A stretch of DNA of 16,084 bases from an uncultured Clostridia bacterium (GTDB lineage: Bacteria; Bacillota; Clostridia; Christensenellales; Aristaeellaceae). Of the stretch, positions 13,427-16,084 are shown piece after piece (position 1 is the stretch's first letter; each line of letters starts with the position of its first letter). The notes beneath the pieces were generated by a model that was given only the letters and a program-made list of their open reading frames with translations, was not told where the DNA came from and searched no databases. The stretch is taken from the NCBI GenBank assembly GCA_934643825.1, contig CAKUCW010000049.1, positions 1 to 16,084 on the forward strand. Direction: 5' to 3'. The translations under genes and the position numbers were made by a program.

Positions 13427-14866
13427 TTACTGGAACGTTTCTTTTCCGACCGACGTCGGCGTCTGGTCATAGAATACCCTGCGCACCGTCGGCGTCTGTT
13501 CCAAAATGCGCTCAACCGTGCGCTCAATCAGATCATACGGCAAACGCGCAGGCACGAGCGTCGCGCCGGATACATTGACCGCCCGCAGGACGATCACGCA
13601 GCCGCCCATCAGCTGTTCCGAATCCGCCAGAATCGGGAAAAACTTGTAGAGCTTCTTGTCCAGCCCGACCGCACGAATTTCTTCGGCAAAGATGGCGTCC
13701 GCCGCACGCAGTGCGCAGAGCCGCTCCTCGGTCACTTCGCCAATCACATGAGCGCCTAAACCCATCATGGGGAACGGCTTGCGCTGAACGATGGATCGAT
13801 CCAGCCCCAGCGTTTCCGCGATCGAGCGAACTTCCTTTCTGAAAAGGAACTCCAACGGCTCAATCACCGTCATGCCGCATCCGCACCATGCCGCGTCGGT
13901 TGAACCGCCCAAGAGATCGCTGTAATTGGTGCCCATCACCAGCGTCTTTTTGCCTTCCATCGCTTTTGCCTGACGGATAATTTCATCATGCAGGCAGTCA
14001 AAAACCACCTGATGCTTTTCGCGCATGGTCTGCTTGCCCTTCAGCGCCGCCAGAATCATCTGAGAATGATCGACGATCTTCAGCGGAATGCCCAGGTTTT
14101 CAAACATCTCCTGCACGCAGACGCTCTCGCCCTCGCGCATCAGCCCGGTTTCCACATAGATTGCCGTCATGCGCTCGCCAAATGCCTGATGCGCAAGCAC
14201 AGCCGCGACGGTCGAATCCACGCCGCCGCTCACACCGCAGACTGCATATCCGCCTTCGATGGACGCATCCGACAGCTTTTGGCGTGCCTGTGCCAGCGCC
14301 GCGTCCATCGTAAACCACGGGGAGCAGCCGCAGATATCCCGCGCAAAATTCTTGAGCATGGTCGAGCTGTCCGGATCGTTCCGTTCCAGCTCAAACTGCA
14401 CGCCATAAAGTCTGCGTCGGCTGTCTTCAAAGGCGATGGTGCATCCGCCTGCGCTCGCCGTCACCTGCACATCGGCAGGCAGCATCAGGGTCAGCGTCTC
14501 TTCAAGATAGCGTTCTCCGCCCTCCATATCGGCAAAGAGTTGCGTAGGTTCATATTGAATCGCAGCTTTGCGCTCGCTGATGGCAACGCCTGCGCACGCG
14601 CCGCCCATCGCGGCAATCAGCATATGCGCCGCATGCCCCAGCGCCAGCACGGGAATGCCCAAAGAAAGAATCTGCGCATCGAAAACGCCCTTGGCGCTCT
14701 GCGTTTCGCCGCACAGGATGATGCCCTTCGGCGCAATCTCGCGAATCTGCTCTGCCGTGGTCATTCCGCTGATGATCTTGCTGAACACCTGCTCGCCGCG
14801 CAGCCTTCTCGCCGCCTCAGCGGCAAATTCATCCGAGTAATTGAGGATCAGGATCATGTCGTTCAT
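13427..14866 (-). CDS. GMP-synthetase (GuaA)-like protein with a degenerate amidotransferase domain
   Basis: The 479-residue product keeps the GuaA domain order. Residues 1-185 match a class I amidotransferase, but the nucleophile loop reads PVLALGHAAHML (72-83) where GuaA has a GICYGMQ-type motif, so the Cys is Gly77. GVQFELE (155-161) replaces GVQFHPE, so the His is Glu159; only Glu161 survives. Residues 205-350 are an ATP-pyrophosphatase: GVSGGVDST (211-219), YVETGLMREGE (237-247), MGTNYSD (311-317). The dimerisation end keeps KPFP, GEVTEE, LRAV and ARLPYDLIERT, but reads FPMMGL (365-370) for FPGPGL and ends TPTSVGKETFQ where GuaA has KPPxTIEWE. It cannot use glutamine by the usual route; it may use free ammonia, another partner, or another substrate. 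The ATG (14864-14866) has GGGAGG upstream. No frameshift is seen. Confidence 0.8.
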   Translation of the reverse strand: MNDMILILNYSDEFAAEAARRLRGEQVFSKIISGMTTAEQIREIAPKGIILCGETQSAKGVFDAQILSLGIPVLALGHAAHMLIAAMGGACAGVAISERKAAIQYEPTQLFADMEGGERYLEETLTLMLPADVQVTASAGGCTIAFEDSRRRLYGVQFELERNDPDSSTMLKNFARDICGCSPWFTMDAALAQARQKLSDASIEGGYAVCGVSGGVDSTVAAVLAHQAFGERMTAIYVETGLMREGESVCVQEMFENLGIPLKIVDHSQMILAALKGKQTMREKHQVVFDCLHDEIIRQAKAMEGKKTLVMGTNYSDLLGGSTDAAWCGCGMTVIEPLEFLFRKEVRSIAETLGLDRSIVQRKPFPMMGLGAHVIGEVTEERLCALRAADAIFAEEIRAVGLDKKLYKFFPILADSEQLMGGCVIVLRAVNVSGATLVPARLPYDLIERTVERILEQTPTVRRVFYDQTPTSVGKETFQ

Positions 14867-14911
14867 GCTTCGTTCCCTCCCACAGGGTGCGCGTCATCTG
14901 TCCGCCTATTC

Positions 14912-14953
14912 CAAAAGAAGCTGCTCCGCATTGTGGCGAAACAGCTTCTTTGG
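14912..14953 (-). terminator. hairpin after rplQ, candidate terminator
   Basis: AAAGAAGCTG and CAGCTTCTTT form a perfect 10-bp stem around an 18-base loop. Only four T follow on the minus strand, so termination may be partial. No promoter is clear in the remaining spacer before the GMP-synthetase-like gene, which leaves read-through from the rplQ operon as a possibility. Confidence 0.6.
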
Positions 14954-14965
14954 TAACAAAGGGGA

Positions 14966-15478
14966 TTAGATCAGCTCGAGAATGACCATCTCGGCGGCGT
15001 CGCCGCGGCGCGGGCCCTTCTTGAGAATGCGGGTGTAACCACCGGCGCAGTTCTTCTCGGCGTTGCGAGCCTTATACTTCGGCGCGATTTCGCGGAAGAG
15101 CTTCTCGACGCACGGATACTTCACGTCCTTGGTACGCTCCGCATAAGCCTTCTTGGACTCGTCATCCAGCTTCGGCTCCTTCACGTCGTACAGATAAGCC
15201 ATGATCTGACGACGGGCATGCAGCTTGCTCGGGGCGTCGTTCTGCACGGTGACGGTGACAGACTGTCCCTTATCGTTGTTGAAAGTCTTCTCAACAGAGA
15301 CGTTGTTGTCGCACTCGCGGATTGCGAGGGTGATCAGGTGCTCGGCAACGCTGCGAACTTCCTTGGCACGAGCGAGAGTGGTCTCGATACGGCCATACCA
15401 AATGAGGTTGGTCACCTGATTGCGCAGAAGCGCCTTGCGCTGAGCGGCCGTACGGCCAAGTTTACGCTGATAAGCCAT
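14966..15478 (-). CDS. rplQ: 50S ribosomal protein L17, enlarged
   Basis: L17 starts MAYQRKLGRTAAQRKALLRN and ends GGYTRILKKGPRRGDAAEM near 146-164, both diagnostic. It is 170 residues against about 120 in B. subtilis. The extra length lies in two places: about 54-84 (CDNNVSVEKTFNNDKGQSV onward, just before KLHARRQ) and about 101-118 (a charged stretch of the EPKLDDESKK type). I chose the ATG at 15476-15478 because AGGAGG is close upstream; the frame runs to 15553 from a GTG without such a site. It follows rpoA as in the usual alpha operon. Confidence 0.96.
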   Translation of the reverse strand: MAYQRKLGRTAAQRKALLRNQVTNLIWYGRIETTLARAKEVRSVAEHLITLAIRECDNNVSVEKTFNNDKGQSVTVTVQNDAPSKLHARRQIMAYLYDVKEPKLDDESKKAYAERTKDVKYPCVEKLFREIAPKYKARNAEKNCAGGYTRILKKGPRRGDAAEMVILELI

Positions 15479-15655
15479 TTTGTTTATCCTCCTATTACAG
15501 CCCGCCTCCTGCAAATACAGTTCTTCACGCGGCACGCAAGAAGCCTGCTCCACATGACATGGATCAGGCTCTGCCCGCCGCGCCCATATTTCCCTTAGGC
15601 GCGACCTTGATAGCCCTTTTCGGGCAAGTATTTATCGTAAGCCGGATATTCCGGA
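15479..15655 (-). other. rpoA-rplQ spacer with three hairpins
   Basis: In transcription order this 177-base spacer has CCGG-5-CCGG directly after the rpoA stop (15642-15654), GCCC-5-GGGC (15613-15625), and a 10-pair hairpin with one mismatch, AGCCTG-A-TCCA with TGGA-G-CAGGCT (15542-15570), followed by TCTT. The gap is long for this gene pair. The last hairpin could be a weak attenuator or a translational control element for rplQ. No gene is supported. Confidence 0.45.
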
Positions 15656-16084
15656 TTACTCGTCGTTGGCACGCAGGGCAAGTCCCAGAGCGGCGAGCTT
15701 CTGCTCGACCTCTTCCAAAGACTTCTTGCCCAAGTTGCGAACCTTCATCATGTCTTCCTGATTGCGCTGCACAAGCTCGGCAACAGTGTTGATGCCGGCG
15801 CGCTTGAGGCAGTTGTAAGCACGGACGGACAGATCGAGCTCCTCGATGGTCATCTCCAGCACTTTCTCGCGGTGATCGTCTTCCTTCTCGTTGAAGCCGA
15901 TGGTCACCACCTGATCGGTCAGATCCATGAACAGCTTGAGATGGCCGTTCAGAATCTTCGCCGCGGTGCTGATGGCTTCATCCGGCTGGATGCTGCCGTC
16001 GGTCCAGACCTCGAGGGTCAGGCGATCGTAATCGGTCTCCTGGCCGACGCGGGTGTTCTCGACGGTGTAATTCACCTTGCGGAT
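15656..16084 (-). CDS. rpoA: DNA-directed RNA polymerase subunit alpha, C-terminal part (cut by window edge)
   Basis: The 142 codons inside the window run from the end of the N-terminal domain (IRKVNYTVENTRVGQETDYD) through DGSIQPDEAISTAAKIL to the linker and the complete C-terminal domain: IEELDLSVRAYNCLKRAGI, then VAELVQRNQEDMMKVRNLG and KKSLEEVEQKLAALGL, the helix-hairpin-helix fold that contacts UP elements and activators. The frame is open to the window edge, so the start lies beyond 16084. rplQ follows 177 bases after the TAA stop. Confidence 0.97.
   Translation of the reverse strand: MRKVNYTVENTRVGQETDYDRLTLEVWTDGSIQPDEAISTAAKILNGHLKLFMDLTDQVVTIGFNEKEDDHREKVLEMTIEELDLSVRAYNCLKRAGINTVAELVQRNQEDMMKVRNLGKKSLEEVEQKLAALGLALRANDE

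Noticed and set aside
15479..15553. Longer L17 from an upstream GTG
   Set aside because: The added 25 residues do not resemble L17, and AGGAGG sits directly before MAYQRK.

Overview
The window reads as a chromosomal segment of a Bacillota (Clostridia-like) bacterium with moderately high GC by eye. The basis is the L7Ae-family K-turn protein next to rpsL, an iron-sulfur-type PurF with a short propeptide, the acetylase-type dapH, an rpoA-rplQ pair, a CotH kinase, and sigma-A-like promoters of TTGAAA-17-TATACT type. No finer taxonomy can be supported. Every convincing gene is on the minus strand, so transcription runs from high to low coordinates. No tRNA, rRNA, CRISPR array or intact mobile element was seen.

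Layout in transcription order: the end of an alpha-type ribosomal operon (rpoA 3' part, then rplQ with an enlarged L17) closes at a hairpin. A 479-residue GMP-synthetase-like protein follows. It has a recognisable ATP-pyrophosphatase domain, but its N-terminal glutamine amidotransferase domain has lost the catalytic Cys and His, and its C-terminal GMP-synthetase signature is also altered. Three terminators follow it, two of them inside a 96-bp tandem repeat. Next is a strong promoter with a candidate inverted pair of PurR boxes, opening a purine cluster: purE, purF, purM, purN, a tandem-GNAT acetyltransferase, purH, purD. These genes cover PRPP amidotransfer, GAR synthesis and formylation, AIR formation, N5-CAIR mutation and the last two steps to IMP. 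purC, purK, purL/Q/S and purB are not in the window.

After purD come terminator-like hairpins and a second promoter driving dapA-dapB-dapH, coupled by ATGA and TGATG junctions. This covers three consecutive steps from aspartate semialdehyde to N-acetyl-2-amino-6-oxopimelate for diaminopimelate and lysine. A 360-bp spacer with a strong terminator separates it from a GTG-started CotH-family protein with an N-terminal hydrophobic segment. Last, a consensus promoter (TTGACA-17-TATCAT) starts a str-type operon: an L7Ae/YbxF-like protein and the first codons of rpsL.

Most of the window is ordinary housekeeping metabolism. The items that stand out are the GMP-synthetase-like protein with a dead glutaminase site, the family of related terminator-bearing intergenic repeats, and the putative PurR operator upstream of purE.
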